Below, in pieces: positions 1-10,196 of a stretch of DNA of 64,000 nucleotides. Where the stretch lies: assembly GCA_030653435.1 (NCBI GenBank), contig JAURZI010000111.1, positions 62,001-126,000 of the forward strand. Reading direction: 5' to 3'. Source of the stretch: Methylovulum sp. GTDB taxonomy: Bacteria; Pseudomonadota; Gammaproteobacteria; Methylococcales; Methylomonadaceae. A program made the translations under genes and the position numbers. How positions within the stretch are numbered: position 1 is the first letter of the stretch; the number at the start of each line of letters is the position of its first letter. The notes beneath the pieces were generated by a model. It did not search any database, was not told the DNA's origin, and saw nothing but the letters and a program-made list of their open reading frames with translations.

Positions 1-917
1 ACATGACCTTTTTGCTGAAATTATGGCAGTCGATTTCGGCAAAAATTGCCAATGCCAAGGCTAAAGAATTTATCCATAAAGATTTGCCGCTAAGCGTCCG
101 CACCTTGAGGGATTTATATAAAGAAGGCATAGACCGGGTGCGTGTAGACTCCAGGGAAACTTACCACCGGCTGCTGGAGTTTGCCGAGATTTTTGTCCCG
201 GAAATCGTGCCGGTCATAGAACATTACAGCGGGGAATGCCCGGTGTTCGATATTTACAGCGTCGAAGACGAAATCAGGAAGGCGCTGGAGCGCAAAGTCA
301 AATTAAAGTCGGGCGGACATTTGGTCTTTGACCAAACCGAAGCGATGACTACAGTCGATGTCAATACCGGCGGCTATGTCGGCGGACGCAACCTGGAAGA
401 GACGATCTTCAAAACCAATCTGGAAGCGGCGCAAACCATAGCGCGCCAGCTTAGGTTGCGGAATCTGGGCGGCATCATCATTATCGACTTTATCGATATG
501 AAAAGCGAAGACCATAAGAAACAGGTGTTGCAGGCATTGGAACGTAATCTGGAAAAAGACCGCGCCAAAACCAAAATCACCGAAGTGTCGGTGTTGGGTT
601 TGGTGGAAATGACCCGCAAGCGCACCCGGGAAAGCCTGGAACATATATTGTGCGAACCGTGCAGCGCCTGCGGTGGCCGCGGCGTATTGAAAACAGCGGA
701 ATCCATGTGCCTGGAAATATTTCGCGAGATTATCCGTGAAGTCAGGTTGTATAAAGTCAAAACCTTGCTCGTGCTGGCATCAAATAGCGTGGTCGAAATG
801 TTGCTGGATGAAGAAGCCGACATGCTGGCTGAGCTGGAGACCTTTTTGGGCGTGCAAATCAAGTTCAGGGCCGAGGCGCAATATAACCAGGAACAATATG
901 ATGTGGTGCTGCTGTGA
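1..917 (+). CDS. rng: Ribonuclease G, C-terminal part (5' end outside window)
   Basis: This is the last 304 or so codons of an RNase E/G family endoribonuclease, which matures 16S rRNA 5' ends and degrades mRNA in the cytoplasm. The frame is open to the window edge and the family is about 490 residues long, so the true start lies to the left. The catalytic block is visible: TTVDVNTGGYVGG carries the first metal-binding aspartate and IIIIDFIDM the second. The Zn-link cysteines appear as CEPCSACGGRG. The RNase E C-terminal scaffold is absent, which favours RNase G. The rng-yhdP order that follows is conserved in gammaproteobacteria and supports the call. Confidence 0.93.
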   Translation, partial: MTFLLKLWQSISAKIANAKAKEFIHKDLPLSVRTLRDLYKEGIDRVRVDSRETYHRLLEFAEIFVPEIVPVIEHYSGECPVFDIYSVEDEIRKALERKVKLKSGGHLVFDQTEAMTTVDVNTGGYVGGRNLEETIFKTNLEAAQTIARQLRLRNLGGIIIIDFIDMKSEDHKKQVLQALERNLEKDRAKTKITEVSVLGLVEMTRKRTRESLEHILCEPCSACGGRGVLKTAESMCLEIFREIIREVRLYKVKTLLVLASNSVVEMLLDEEADMLAELETFLGVQIKFRAEAQYNQEQYDVVLL

Positions 918-944
918 GGGCAGATGCTTACGACCACGGTGGCG

Positions 945-958
945 CGCCCTACGCTAAG
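945..958. repeat. Fragment of a dispersed palindromic repeat
   Basis: The 14-mer CGCCCTACGCTAAG in the 51-bp rng-yhdP gap is identical to 39302-39315, the right end of a complete inverted-repeat element. It looks like a decayed right half of the same family. Confidence 0.5.
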
Positions 959-968
959 TATCGTTTAG

Positions 969-3900
969 ATGATCCATCGAATTAAGCGGGCAACGCGGCA
1001 CCTCATTTTCTGGTCCCTGGTCACGATGGCGCTCGGTTTGACCGGTATGCGGCTGGTCTTGTCAGGTATAGAGCGGTATAAGACGGAGCTGGCCGACAAT
1101 ATCAGCGCAACGATAGGCACGCCGGTGACTATTGGCCGCTTAAGCGCAAAAATGCGCGGCTTCAACCCAGAGCTGGTGTTGAAAGATATAGCGATTGCCT
1201 CGGTGGCCCATGAGGATCCTGCCGTTGCCCTGAAAGAAATACGCTTGGGTGTCAATCTGCTCGAACTGTTCGTCAATAGAGATTGGTTGTCGTCGGCGTG
1301 GGTCACGCTGGTGGGCGCGAAATTATCGGTGCAGCGTAAAGCTGACGGCAGTTTTGCCGTTATCGGCTTAAAGGCCAGGGATGGGCAGCCGCTGTGGTTG
1401 TTTCAGGGCAATAAATTTGAAGTGTTGCAAAGTGAAATTATCTGGCAGGATGCCGGCAGAAAAGCGGCGCCGTTGAAATTTGAGTCGGTCAATCTGTCTG
1501 TCATCAACACGGACGGGCGCCACAAGATCAATATGCTGGCGATGTTGCCCAAGCATTATGGCGATAGCCTGACGGTATCGGCTGATATCAGCGGTGATCC
1601 GTTTGCCGCGGCGGCTATGGATGGCCTGGTGTTTGTTGACGGAAAAAATTTACAAGCGGCCCATTGGCTGGCCAGTGGTTTGCCCTGGGGAATGGCGGTC
1701 CAATCCGGCAGCGCTGATATAAAACTCTGGGGCCGGTTGCAGCGTTCGCAACTGCTCTCGGTCAGCGGTGCCACGCAAGTTCGCGGCATCAAGCTGTTGC
1801 GGCCGGGTAAAGGCGAATATGCCGTCAACTCGTTGGGCAGCCGTTTCCATTGGCGTCTGGATGAGGGCAAGGACAACACCCGGCAGTGGCGGCTGGATGT
1901 CAAACAATTAGTCATGGAAACCGCCGACCCGCTTAAGCGTATAAAAAAATGGCCGGATACCGTTTTCAGCGTGTCCGGTAGCCACAGTAGCGTGGCTGAG
2001 CTACAAAAAATGGCCTTGTATATCGAACAGGTCGATTTGCAGCAAGCCGCGCAGATGGCTTTGTTTTTTGCGCCCATTGCCGATGAAACCGCCGCCTTGC
2101 TGGCCCAGGCCGAGGTCAAAGGGAGGCTCAACCGGCTGGCCTTGTTTGCCGATCTGCAAGACCACACGGTAGCGGTGGCCGGCAGTTTTACCGGCCTTAG
2201 TTATGCGCCATTGTTGGCAATACCCGGCATACAAAACCTGAGCGGGCGAATACAAGGCACCGACCGGCAAGGTGTCGTGCGTTTTTCGACTAAAGATGCA
2301 ACGGTAACGTCACCGGCCTTGTTCCGTGAGGCGCTGGTTGTCAAACGCTTAGCCGGGGCGCTCAGTTGGAAACAAGACCAGGACGGCTGGCTGTTGTCCA
2401 GTTCCAGCATGAACCTGGATTTATTGGGCCTGCAAAGCGAAAGCCGTTTGCGGGTCAGCCTGCCCAAAAACCACGAAGCGCCGCTGCTTGATATGCAAAC
2501 AGCCTTGGTTTGCGATGATGCCAGCCAGTTAAAGCATTATTTTCCTACCGGCGTCATGAAACCAGCCGACATCGATTGGCTGGACCGCGCTTTTGTCAGT
2601 GGCCGGGTGCAGCAAGGCCATTTGTCATACTACGGCAAGCTGGGCCCGCTTGCCGCCATGACGGCCATGCCCGGTAAAAAAGCCCGGCCGAATCCCCGCC
2701 CCGACATACTGCCCGGCGAAGAAGGCGCTTACCACGTGCTGGCTAGCGAAATGATCGACGGAGCCTTGTTTGAAGCGTTGCTGGATGTCAGGGAGTTGGA
2801 ACTGGATTATGCGCCTTCTTGGCCGCGCATTACGGATATAGCCGGTGAATTGGTGTTCTTGCAAGGCCGTATGGAGGTCAATGCCTATCAGGGCTACAGC
2901 AAGCAATTGAAGACCGGCAAGGCCGTTGTCATCAATGAGGCGGTAGGGAAAAGCAAAGTGTTATTGGTTCAGGGCGAGGTGGACGGCGAGATTGCCGAAG
3001 CCTTGCGTTTTTTGCAGGAAACCCCGTTGAATTCGCGGATGGGGGCGTTGATAGACGCGATTGCGCCGCAAGGCAGCACCCGAGTTACACTGGATTTGGC
3101 GATACCTTTGGCGCGGGGGGTGGAGCCCAAAGTGGATGGCAGTGCAACGCTCGATCATGCCGGTTTGACGGTCAAGGCGGTGGATGTGACCGTCAGCAAC
3201 ATCGACGGCTTATTACGGTTCAACGAACAAGGCATCTATAGCGATGCTATAGATGCCGCCGCTTTCGACCATCCCATCCGCATCAATATAGATAATGGCG
3301 ATAGCCAGACCCGCGTCAATGTATCCGGCAAGGCCGAGATACATGCCATTGAAAAACAATTCGGTTTACCGGCTTGGGGTGTCGCCGACGGAGCGATGAC
3401 TTACCAGCTCAAGCTGACCTTGCCTTATGAGCACTTGGGCATTGCGGCAGTGCATAATACGGCAGCCAAAGCGGCTGAACTGGCGGTGGACAGCGATTTG
3501 ACCGGCGTCGGTTTGTCGCTGCCCGGTAGCTTGGCAAAGACCAAGCTGGAGTCCAGGCCGTTGTCAGTTGTTTTTAGCCTGGGCGATAAGGCCTTATTGC
3601 CGATGACGGTTGCTTATGACCATAAATTGACTGCGGCGCTACGCTTCGACACCGCTAAACAGCGGATAGCTTCAGGCCATGTCCTGCTGGGTAAAGGCGT
3701 GGCCGTGCAAACAGATGACCCCGGTATAAAACTGGAAATCAATAGCGATAAGCTGGATTTAAAGGACTGGCTGGCAATGCCGACTGCCAAAAACAGCCGG
3801 TCCGACGTGGACATCAGGGAGCTGGCAATCCATAGCGCCGATGCACAGTGGGGGGATACCCCGCTAGGCTTGTTTGATCTGGCGTTAAAACCAGATGGCA

Positions 3901-4940
3901 GCTATTGGGCGGGTAATATCAATAGCGTGTTTGCCAAGGGCAAGGTGCACCTGCCTGTCGCCACGGGCAAAGGACGGATCAGCCTGGATATGGAAATGTT
4001 GGATCTGTCCGCATTGCAGCGTCTGAAGTCCCGACCTGGCGGTCAGCCGTCGGAAAATAGCGGGGAGTTGCTGCCTGACGACATGCCGTTGTTTGATATG
4101 ACCAGCTATAAAACCTTATGGGAATCCGTCGATCTCGGCTTGCTCAGCGTAAAAACCGAACGCATGGCGCATGGTATCGTGCTAACAAAACTGGAGCTGG
4201 ACGGTTTGGCGCAAAAACTGGACTTGTCCGGCAGCTGGAAGCGCAATGCCGGCGTCATGGAAACGTCTGTGGCAGGCCATCTGGACATGCCCAATGCCGG
4301 CACCTTGCTGGCGCAATTGGGTATCAGCCACGATCTCGTGGAAACCAGCGGCGCTGTTGATTTCTCGCTGCATTGGCAGGGTGCGCCGCAGCAATTCAGC
4401 TTAGCCGCGTTAAACGGCGAGATGGATATTCATTTTACCGACGGGCGTATTTTAAGCATAGAGCCTGGCTTCGGACGCATGCTGGGCATATTGGCTATGG
4501 CCCAGTGGATTAAGCGCGTGCAGCTGGATTTTAGGGATATTTACCAGCAAGGCTTGACTTTCAACACGATTAAGGGACATTTCATGGTACTGAACGGCAA
4601 GGCAAGCACACAGAATCTGGTGGTCGATGCCGTTCCGGCAACCATAACCATTACCGGTGATACCGATCTGGTCAATAAAACCATTGACCAGCTGGTCAAT
4701 GTCGCGCCAAAAGGTGCTGATGCCGTTCCTATTGCTGGTACAATTATGGATAAAGTGACCAGCCTGATTGCGCGGACAATAACCGGTGAAGACCAGGAGG
4801 GTTTCCTGTTGGGCTCGCAATATCTGGTCAAGGGCTCGTGGGATGCGATGCAGGTTATTCCGTTACACGACCATGATGGCTTGCTTCAGAAGACGTGGAC
4901 GGGTATCACCGGCTTTCCGTGGCTACCGCAACAGCAATAA
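969..4940 (+). CDS. yhdP: YhdP family AsmA-like envelope protein
   Basis: A 1323-residue protein, close to the roughly 1270 residues of E. coli YhdP. It has one N-terminal membrane segment (about residues 12-33) followed by a very long periplasmic region rich in beta-strand patterns. The C-terminus carries the AsmA-type block (about residues 1150-1290). YhdP/TamB/YdbH proteins are thought to form hydrophobic grooves that carry phospholipids from inner to outer membrane. The gene lies 51 bp after rng and 14 bp before a nitrilase-family gene, as in the conserved rng-yhdP-tldD neighbourhood. The family call rests on length, architecture and synteny. Confidence 0.88.
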   Translation: MIHRIKRATRHLIFWSLVTMALGLTGMRLVLSGIERYKTELADNISATIGTPVTIGRLSAKMRGFNPELVLKDIAIASVAHEDPAVALKEIRLGVNLLELFVNRDWLSSAWVTLVGAKLSVQRKADGSFAVIGLKARDGQPLWLFQGNKFEVLQSEIIWQDAGRKAAPLKFESVNLSVINTDGRHKINMLAMLPKHYGDSLTVSADISGDPFAAAAMDGLVFVDGKNLQAAHWLASGLPWGMAVQSGSADIKLWGRLQRSQLLSVSGATQVRGIKLLRPGKGEYAVNSLGSRFHWRLDEGKDNTRQWRLDVKQLVMETADPLKRIKKWPDTVFSVSGSHSSVAELQKMALYIEQVDLQQAAQMALFFAPIADETAALLAQAEVKGRLNRLALFADLQDHTVAVAGSFTGLSYAPLLAIPGIQNLSGRIQGTDRQGVVRFSTKDATVTSPALFREALVVKRLAGALSWKQDQDGWLLSSSSMNLDLLGLQSESRLRVSLPKNHEAPLLDMQTALVCDDASQLKHYFPTGVMKPADIDWLDRAFVSGRVQQGHLSYYGKLGPLAAMTAMPGKKARPNPRPDILPGEEGAYHVLASEMIDGALFEALLDVRELELDYAPSWPRITDIAGELVFLQGRMEVNAYQGYSKQLKTGKAVVINEAVGKSKVLLVQGEVDGEIAEALRFLQETPLNSRMGALIDAIAPQGSTRVTLDLAIPLARGVEPKVDGSATLDHAGLTVKAVDVTVSNIDGLLRFNEQGIYSDAIDAAAFDHPIRINIDNGDSQTRVNVSGKAEIHAIEKQFGLPAWGVADGAMTYQLKLTLPYEHLGIAAVHNTAAKAAELAVDSDLTGVGLSLPGSLAKTKLESRPLSVVFSLGDKALLPMTVAYDHKLTAALRFDTAKQRIASGHVLLGKGVAVQTDDPGIKLEINSDKLDLKDWLAMPTAKNSRSDVDIRELAIHSADAQWGDTPLGLFDLALKPDGSYWAGNINSVFAKGKVHLPVATGKGRISLDMEMLDLSALQRLKSRPGGQPSENSGELLPDDMPLFDMTSYKTLWESVDLGLLSVKTERMAHGIVLTKLELDGLAQKLDLSGSWKRNAGVMETSVAGHLDMPNAGTLLAQLGISHDLVETSGAVDFSLHWQGAPQQFSLAALNGEMDIHFTDGRILSIEPGFGRMLGILAMAQWIKRVQLDFRDIYQQGLTFNTIKGHFMVLNGKASTQNLVVDAVPATITITGDTDLVNKTIDQLVNVAPKGADAVPIAGTIMDKVTSLIARTITGEDQEGFLLGSQYLVKGSWDAMQVIPLHDHDGLLQKTWTGITGFPWLPQQQ

Positions 4941-4954
4941 TTAAGAGAGACAGT

Positions 4955-5773
4955 ATGAACAAATGTGCAGCCATACAAATGGCTTCCAGCCCCAATATCC
5001 GATCTAACCTGATAGCTGCCGGGCGACTGATAGAAGAGGCGGCAACAGCAGGGGCAAAACTGGTGGCATTGCCGGAAAACTTTGCCTTGATGGGCGACCA
5101 TGAGCTCGACAAGGTTAAGGTGAAAGAAGTTGACGGAACAGGTCCGATACAGGATTTTTTGGCGACGGTAGCGAAACAATATGCCGTGTGGGTGGTTGGC
5201 GGCACGATCCCTATTGCCGGTGATGCCCATAATAAAGTCCGCGCCAGTTGTCTGGTTTATAACGACCGCGGTGAACGGGTTGCGCGGTATGACAAAATTC
5301 ATCTGTTTGATGTCAACGTTCCCGGCACCGATGATGTTTACCGCGAGTCGGATTCGATAGAAGCAGGCCATGAACCGGTTGTCATCGACACGCCTTTTGG
5401 CCGTTTAGGCCTAGCCGTTTGCTACGATCTGAGGTTCCCTGAGTTTTTCCGCAATATGGGCAAGCAAGGCGTCGAGCTCTTGGTCATCCCGTCTGCGTTC
5501 ACGGCAGAAACCGGCGCCGCCCACTGGGAATTGCTGCTCAGGGCCAGGGCGGTGGAAAATCTGTGTTATGTGATAGCGCCCAATCAAGGCGGTTTTCATC
5601 TGAATGGGCGCAGGACTTTCGGGCACAGCATGATTATCGATCCCTGGGGAGTCGTGCTGGATTGTTATAAAACCGGCAGCGGTTTTGTTTGTGCGGACAT
5701 CAATAAGGAGCGGCTGGAAAAAGTCCGTAGCAGCTTTCCGGTATTACAACATAGACGTTTTGCGTGCGAATGA
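4955..5773 (+). CDS. Carbon-nitrogen hydrolase, deaminated glutathione amidase-like
   Basis: A 272-residue cytoplasmic nitrilase-superfamily amidase with the complete Glu-Lys-Cys triad: E41 in LPENFA, K114 in RYDKIHLFD and C156 in AVCYDLRFPE. The sequence around the triad and the length fit the Nit1/NitA branch, which hydrolyses deaminated glutathione as metabolite repair. The exact substrate cannot be proved from sequence. The start at 4955 was chosen because AGAGAGA lies just upstream and the protein then begins MNKCAAIQMAS, the usual family start; a longer frame from 4895 would overlap yhdP. The stop overlaps the next start. Confidence 0.88.
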   Translation: MNKCAAIQMASSPNIRSNLIAAGRLIEEAATAGAKLVALPENFALMGDHELDKVKVKEVDGTGPIQDFLATVAKQYAVWVVGGTIPIAGDAHNKVRASCLVYNDRGERVARYDKIHLFDVNVPGTDDVYRESDSIEAGHEPVVIDTPFGRLGLAVCYDLRFPEFFRNMGKQGVELLVIPSAFTAETGAAHWELLLRARAVENLCYVIAPNQGGFHLNGRRTFGHSMIIDPWGVVLDCYKTGSGFVCADINKERLEKVRSSFPVLQHRRFACE

Positions 5774-6357
5774 TGGAACAGACAATTAAAAGCGTATTGC
5801 TTGCCGTTGCCCTGGTGTCTTGCGGCGTAGGTGAAGATCCCCGTTATAACAGCACCGATATGCTGGAGCGTCCGCCGGTCTTGCCACGTAACCGGCAAGC
5901 GGGTGATGCGGATTGTTGCGATGATGCCGTTATACCGAAAAAACGCCATAAAAAAGGTTTGGAGGATGATGTTTACCTGGGTCAATCAACGCCGCTGCAT
6001 ATCAAGCTCAAACAGCCGTTTGACAACGCTTGGCTGACACTGGGTTTGGCGTTGAAACAAAGCGAAATCAGGATAACCGACCATGAGCGTGATAAAGGGC
6101 TTTATTATGTGGCCTACCATGCCGGCAGCATTTTTGAATCCTTGGGTTCGTTGTTAAAAGTGGAGCCCAAAACCGTCCTCTATGTGTTGAAAGTGGAGCC
6201 GGACGGCGTTGAGACCAAAATCAGCGCGGTGCTGGCCAGCGCCATGGAGCAAAGCAGCGGGCTGGAAAAAGGCCGCTACGATGATGAGGCTGACGACGAT
6301 GCGGAGGAGCTGTTGTATAAGGTGTTTGAAACCTTGCGCGATGACCTTGAAGAGTGA
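5770..6357 (+). CDS. Short BamC/NlpB-like lipoprotein
   Basis: A 195-residue secreted lipoprotein: signal segment followed by lipobox LVSC, with the cysteine near residue 18. The next stretch, RYNSTDMLERPP, resembles the N-terminal linker of BamC. Residues of about 80-120 (AWLTLGLALKQSEIRITD, then KGLYYVAYHA) resemble one helix-grip domain of BamC, the outer-membrane assembly accessory. Full BamC has two such domains and about 340 residues, so this is a half-length version. An acidic tail follows. The start overlaps the previous stop as ATGA, indicating coupled translation. BamC genes usually follow dapA, so this position is unusual. The family call is moderate. Confidence 0.62.
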   Translation: MMEQTIKSVLLAVALVSCGVGEDPRYNSTDMLERPPVLPRNRQAGDADCCDDAVIPKKRHKKGLEDDVYLGQSTPLHIKLKQPFDNAWLTLGLALKQSEIRITDHERDKGLYYVAYHAGSIFESLGSLLKVEPKTVLYVLKVEPDGVETKISAVLASAMEQSSGLEKGRYDDEADDDAEELLYKVFETLRDDLEE

Positions 6358-6539
6358 TTTCGGGCGCGCCGCCCTGAACGTACCCGCAAAACCTAGTGCA
6401 TAAGCCGCCCGTAGCAATCCTTCTGCTGCATAGCATAACATTCGAGGCACTTTGCCGTGCCTTATCCCTTGAACATTATCCTCAGCTTATAAGACTGGCG
6501 GATTTTGCCCGGCCGGTCAGGTCGGGTACGGATTGAAAC

Positions 6540-7979
6540 ATGGAACTATTAAACTTGGCGAGACTAGCGATTCTGATACCTGCCGGTATACAGGATAGTG
6601 CTATTGAAAACATCATGGGCTGTTTGCTCAGCTCACCCGTCGATGCGGCGGATATTTATTTCCAGTCCACACATTCAGAATCCTGGGTCATGGAAGGCGG
6701 CATCATCAAAGAAGGCAGCCACAATATCGAGCAAGGCGCAGGCGTGCGTGCCGTATCCGGCGAAAAAACCGGTTTCGCCTACAGCGACCGTATTGAATTG
6801 CCGGTCTTGTTGGAAGCGGCGAATAACGTCAAAGCCATACTCAGGCAAGGTCAGGACGCCCAGGTCGGGTTGGTGCATGTCGGCAACCCGGTGCGTTATT
6901 ATCCGGTCGTCAATCCGTTAAAATCGCTAGCCGATCAACAGAAAATCGAATTGCTGCAACGGGTGGACAGCGAAACCCGCAAATTGGACAGCCGTATCGA
7001 AGAAGTCATCGTCAGTTTGGTCGGTGTCCATGAACACATCCTGGTCGCCAACCAGGATGGTACCTTAGCCGCCGATGTCAGGCCGCTGGTGCGTATGAAT
7101 GTCAGCGTTATCGTGGTCGAAAATGGCCGGCGTGAACAAGGCAGCATGGGCGGCGGCGGGCGTACCGATTACCGTTATTTTCTGGAAAACGACCGTGCGC
7201 TGGATTTCGGACGGGAAGCCGTGCGGCAAGCCTTGGTTAATCTGGATGCCGGCGAAGCGCCGGCCGGCAATATGACCGTCGTGCTGGGGCCGGGATGGCC
7301 GGGCATTTTGCTGCATGAAGCGATAGGCCACGGTCTGGAAGGCGATTTCAACCGCAAAGGCACCTCGGCGTTCAGCGGCAGGGTCGGCGAACGGGTGGCA
7401 TCGGATTTATGCACGGTCGTCGATGACGGCACGTTGCCCGGACGGCGCGGCTCTTTAAGCATTGATGACGAAGGTACGCCGACCGAACAAACCGTCCTGA
7501 TAGAAAAGGGTATCCTCAAAGGCTATATGCAGGACAAGCTCAACGCCCGTTTGATGGGCGTCAAACCCACCGGTAACGGGCGGCGCGAGTCCTATGCCAG
7601 CCTGCCGATGCCGAGGATGACCAACACCTATATGTTGCCCGGCTCGCATGACCCTGAAGAGATCATCAAATCCGTCAAAAAAGGCTTGTACGCAAAGAAT
7701 TTTGCCGGCGGGCAAGTGGACATCACCTCCGGCAAGTTCGTGTTTTCCGCCAGCGAAGCCTATTTGATCGAAGACGGCAAAATCACTCGTCCCGTGCGGG
7801 GTGCAACCTTGATAGGCAACGGCCCGGATGTGTTGACCAAAGTGTCTATGGTCGGTAATGATCTGGAGCTGGACAGCGGTGTCGGCACCTGCGGCAAGGA
7901 CGGGCAAAGTGTGCCGGTGGGCGTCGGGCAGCCAACCTTGAAGATAGACGGGTTGACGGTTGGAGGGACGAGTGTTTGA
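6540..7979 (+). CDS. tldD: Metalloprotease TldD
   Basis: A 479-residue protein matching E. coli TldD (481). It is the catalytic half of the TldD/TldE heterodimeric zinc protease, which digests unfolded peptides, matures some ribosomally made peptides and degrades the CcdA antitoxin. The metal site [11 protein letters not shown] is present (H259, E260, H264). From 6540 the N-terminus gives the normal distance (about 40 residues) to the DIYFQS motif, although the ribosome binding site is weak. The 182-bp gap upstream shows no clear hairpin. The partner tldE follows 69 bp downstream. Confidence 0.95.
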   Translation: MELLNLARLAILIPAGIQDSAIENIMGCLLSSPVDAADIYFQSTHSESWVMEGGIIKEGSHNIEQGAGVRAVSGEKTGFAYSDRIELPVLLEAANNVKAILRQGQDAQVGLVHVGNPVRYYPVVNPLKSLADQQKIELLQRVDSETRKLDSRIEEVIVSLVGVHEHILVANQDGTLAADVRPLVRMNVSVIVVENGRREQGSMGGGGRTDYRYFLENDRALDFGREAVRQALVNLDAGEAPAGNMTVVLGPGWPGILLHEAIGHGLEGDFNRKGTSAFSGRVGERVASDLCTVVDDGTLPGRRGSLSIDDEGTPTEQTVLIEKGILKGYMQDKLNARLMGVKPTGNGRRESYASLPMPRMTNTYMLPGSHDPEEIIKSVKKGLYAKNFAGGQVDITSGKFVFSASEAYLIEDGKITRPVRGATLIGNGPDVLTKVSMVGNDLELDSGVGTCGKDGQSVPVGVGQPTLKIDGLTVGGTSV

Positions 7980-8048
7980 TGGGAATTTATTAATTATTAA
8001 CGTCATTTGAGTTTCGGATAGTCAACCAACCAAAATAAAGAGAACACC

Positions 8049-9380
8049 GTGCAAAATCAGGAACAAATCGCCCGATTAAAAAACACCGTCCAAACTTTGC
8101 TGGACGAAGCCACACAACAGGGCGCGAGCGCAGCAGAAGCGGGTCTGAGCCAGGAAAACGGCTTGTCGGTATCCGTGCGTTTAGGCGATGTCGAAACCAT
8201 AGAGCACCATTGCGACCAAGGCTTAGGCATCACCGTTTATTTCGGCCAGCGCAAGGGTTCGGCCAGCACTACCGATTTATCGGCGGAGTCGATCAAAGAA
8301 ACCGTCAGCGCCGCCTGTAGCATCGCGCGTTACACCAGCGCAGACGATTACGCGGGCTTACCCGAACCAGCGTTGTTGCAAACCGAATTCCCCGATCTGG
8401 ATCTTTATCACCCCTGGTCTGTCACTGCCGATCAGGCCATAGCATTGGCGCTGACCTGCGAAGACGCCGCGCGGGCTTATCATGCCGAAATCAGTAATTC
8501 CGAAGGCGCGACCGTTAACACCCATCAGGGCATACGTGTGCTGGGCAATACCCTGGGCTTTTTACACGGTTATGCGTCCACCCGGCATTCCTTGAGCTGT
8601 TCGGTTTTGGCGCAACGCGGCGACAGCATGCAGCGCGATTACTGGTATACCGTCGCCAGAAATGCCGATTTTATGGAAGACGCCCTGGCGGTGGGCAATA
8701 AAGCCGCCGAGCGCACGTTACGTCGTCTGGATGCGCGTAGTTTAAGCACGCGGCAGTGCCCTGTGCTGTACAGCGCCGAAATTGCCACCAGTTTGCTGGG
8801 TTCATTAATTGGCGCAGTCAGCGGCGGCAATTTATACCGCAAATCCTCGTTTTTGCTGGATGCGCTGGATACGCCTATCTTCCCCGAATTTATCCATATT
8901 TACGAGCAGCCGTATTTGCTGGGCGCACTGGGTAGCGCGGCTTACGATGGCGAAGGCGTGGCGACCCAAACCCGCGATATCGTCAGCGACGGCGTGTTGC
9001 GTAGTTATGTATTGAGCACATATTCGGCGCGTAAGCTCGGCCTGCACAGCACCGGCAATGCCGGCGGCGTGCATAACCTGACTATCACGCCAGGTCAACA
9101 GGACTTTGAGGCGCTGTTAAAGCAGTTGGATACCGGCTTGTTGGTCACCGAACTGATGGGGCAGGGCGTTAATATGGTCACCGGCGATTATTCGCGCGGC
9201 GCGGCGGGTTTTTGGGTGGAACGCGGCGTGATCCAATACCCGGTCGAAGAAATCACGATAGCCGGTAATTTGCGGGATATGTTCAAACACATCGTTGCGG
9301 TTGGCAATGATGTGGATTATCGCGGTAATGTCCGCACCGGGTCGATACTGGTTGAACGGATGTCAATTGCCGGGGAATGA
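8049..9380 (+). CDS. pmbA: TldE/PmbA, partner of TldD
   Basis: A 443-residue protein with the PmbA/TldE fold; E. coli TldE is about 450. As expected for the non-catalytic partner, it lacks the HExxxH zinc motif. It pairs with TldD to form the protease that trims short peptides such as microcin B17 precursor. A GTG start at 8049 is preceded by AAAGAGAA. The C-terminal VDYRGNVRTGSILVERMSIA matches the family end. The stop overlaps the next gene as ATGA. Confidence 0.93.
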   Translation: MQNQEQIARLKNTVQTLLDEATQQGASAAEAGLSQENGLSVSVRLGDVETIEHHCDQGLGITVYFGQRKGSASTTDLSAESIKETVSAACSIARYTSADDYAGLPEPALLQTEFPDLDLYHPWSVTADQAIALALTCEDAARAYHAEISNSEGATVNTHQGIRVLGNTLGFLHGYASTRHSLSCSVLAQRGDSMQRDYWYTVARNADFMEDALAVGNKAAERTLRRLDARSLSTRQCPVLYSAEIATSLLGSLIGAVSGGNLYRKSSFLLDALDTPIFPEFIHIYEQPYLLGALGSAAYDGEGVATQTRDIVSDGVLRSYVLSTYSARKLGLHSTGNAGGVHNLTITPGQQDFEALLKQLDTGLLVTELMGQGVNMVTGDYSRGAAGFWVERGVIQYPVEEITIAGNLRDMFKHIVAVGNDVDYRGNVRTGSILVERMSIAGE

Positions 9381-10183
9381 GCCGTCTTCAGATCATAGCG
9401 CTGGCATGGCTGGTATGGTCAACAGGGGGGGCCGCCCAGCCGCTTATCGTCCTGGATGCCGGGCACGAACCGTCCAGGCCCGGGGCAACGGCGCGCTGTC
9501 GGCTAAAGGAAGTGGCATACAACGATGCGGTTGTGGCCGAGCTGGCAATGGCGCTCAGCGCTTATCGGGTCATATTGACGCGTACTGCACAGGCAGAGAT
9601 ACCGCTGCAACAGGGTGTATTACGCCAGTATCTTGGCTCCGATGCACAGGCGTTGTGGGATAAAAATCCGAGCTTGCTGGCCCGAGCGGCTTTGGCGAAT
9701 GAAAAGCAGGCGGATCTATTTATTTCGATACACCACGATTCCACAGCCGAACGGCATCAGATTAGCGACCCCCAGCTATGTGGCGGTCAGGGCGGGGAAA
9801 AATTGCACGAGGCATTCAAGCGGCAATACCGGATAGGCTTCAATATTTTTATAGATAATAATGCGGCGGAGCCGCGCCGCAGCTTATCGCTAAGAGTTGC
9901 CAAACTGATAGGCAAGCGCCTGCGGGCCTCAGGAAGGGTGGCATCGGATTACCATGATGATGATTGTCTGTCTTGTCGCATGATAGACGGCGATCTAGGC
10001 TTGTGGCATCAGGATTTGGCGGTGTTAAGGCATACCCGCATGCCTGCCGTGCTGATTGAAGTCGGCAATCTGATTGATGTCGAAGACGAAACTTTTATTA
10101 GCACCGCCGCTTTTCGCAGGCAGTTTGCCGACCTTATCAAATCAGCACTGGCGGAGTATTTTGCGACCCACTATCCCGAGTAG
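9377..10183 (+). CDS. N-acetylmuramoyl-L-alanine amidase (Amidase_3)
   Basis: A 268-residue protein with a predicted signal peptide (about residues 1-20). The zinc amidase fold is marked by VLDAGHE (H30), a downstream RLKEVAYND glutamate (E45), SIHHDS and the catalytic-type EVGN. These enzymes cut the amide between MurNAc and the stem peptide in the periplasm. No AMIN domain or LysM repeat is present, so it lacks the septal targeting of AmiC and the LysM of AmiB. Two cysteine clusters (DPQLCGG and DDCLSC) are unusual insertions. The start overlaps tldE by 4 bp. Confidence 0.88.
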   Translation: MSRLQIIALAWLVWSTGGAAQPLIVLDAGHEPSRPGATARCRLKEVAYNDAVVAELAMALSAYRVILTRTAQAEIPLQQGVLRQYLGSDAQALWDKNPSLLARAALANEKQADLFISIHHDSTAERHQISDPQLCGGQGGEKLHEAFKRQYRIGFNIFIDNNAAEPRRSLSLRVAKLIGKRLRASGRVASDYHDDDCLSCRMIDGDLGLWHQDLAVLRHTRMPAVLIEVGNLIDVEDETFISTAAFRRQFADLIKSALAEYFATHYPE

Positions 10184-10196
10184 AAGCTCAAACGCT

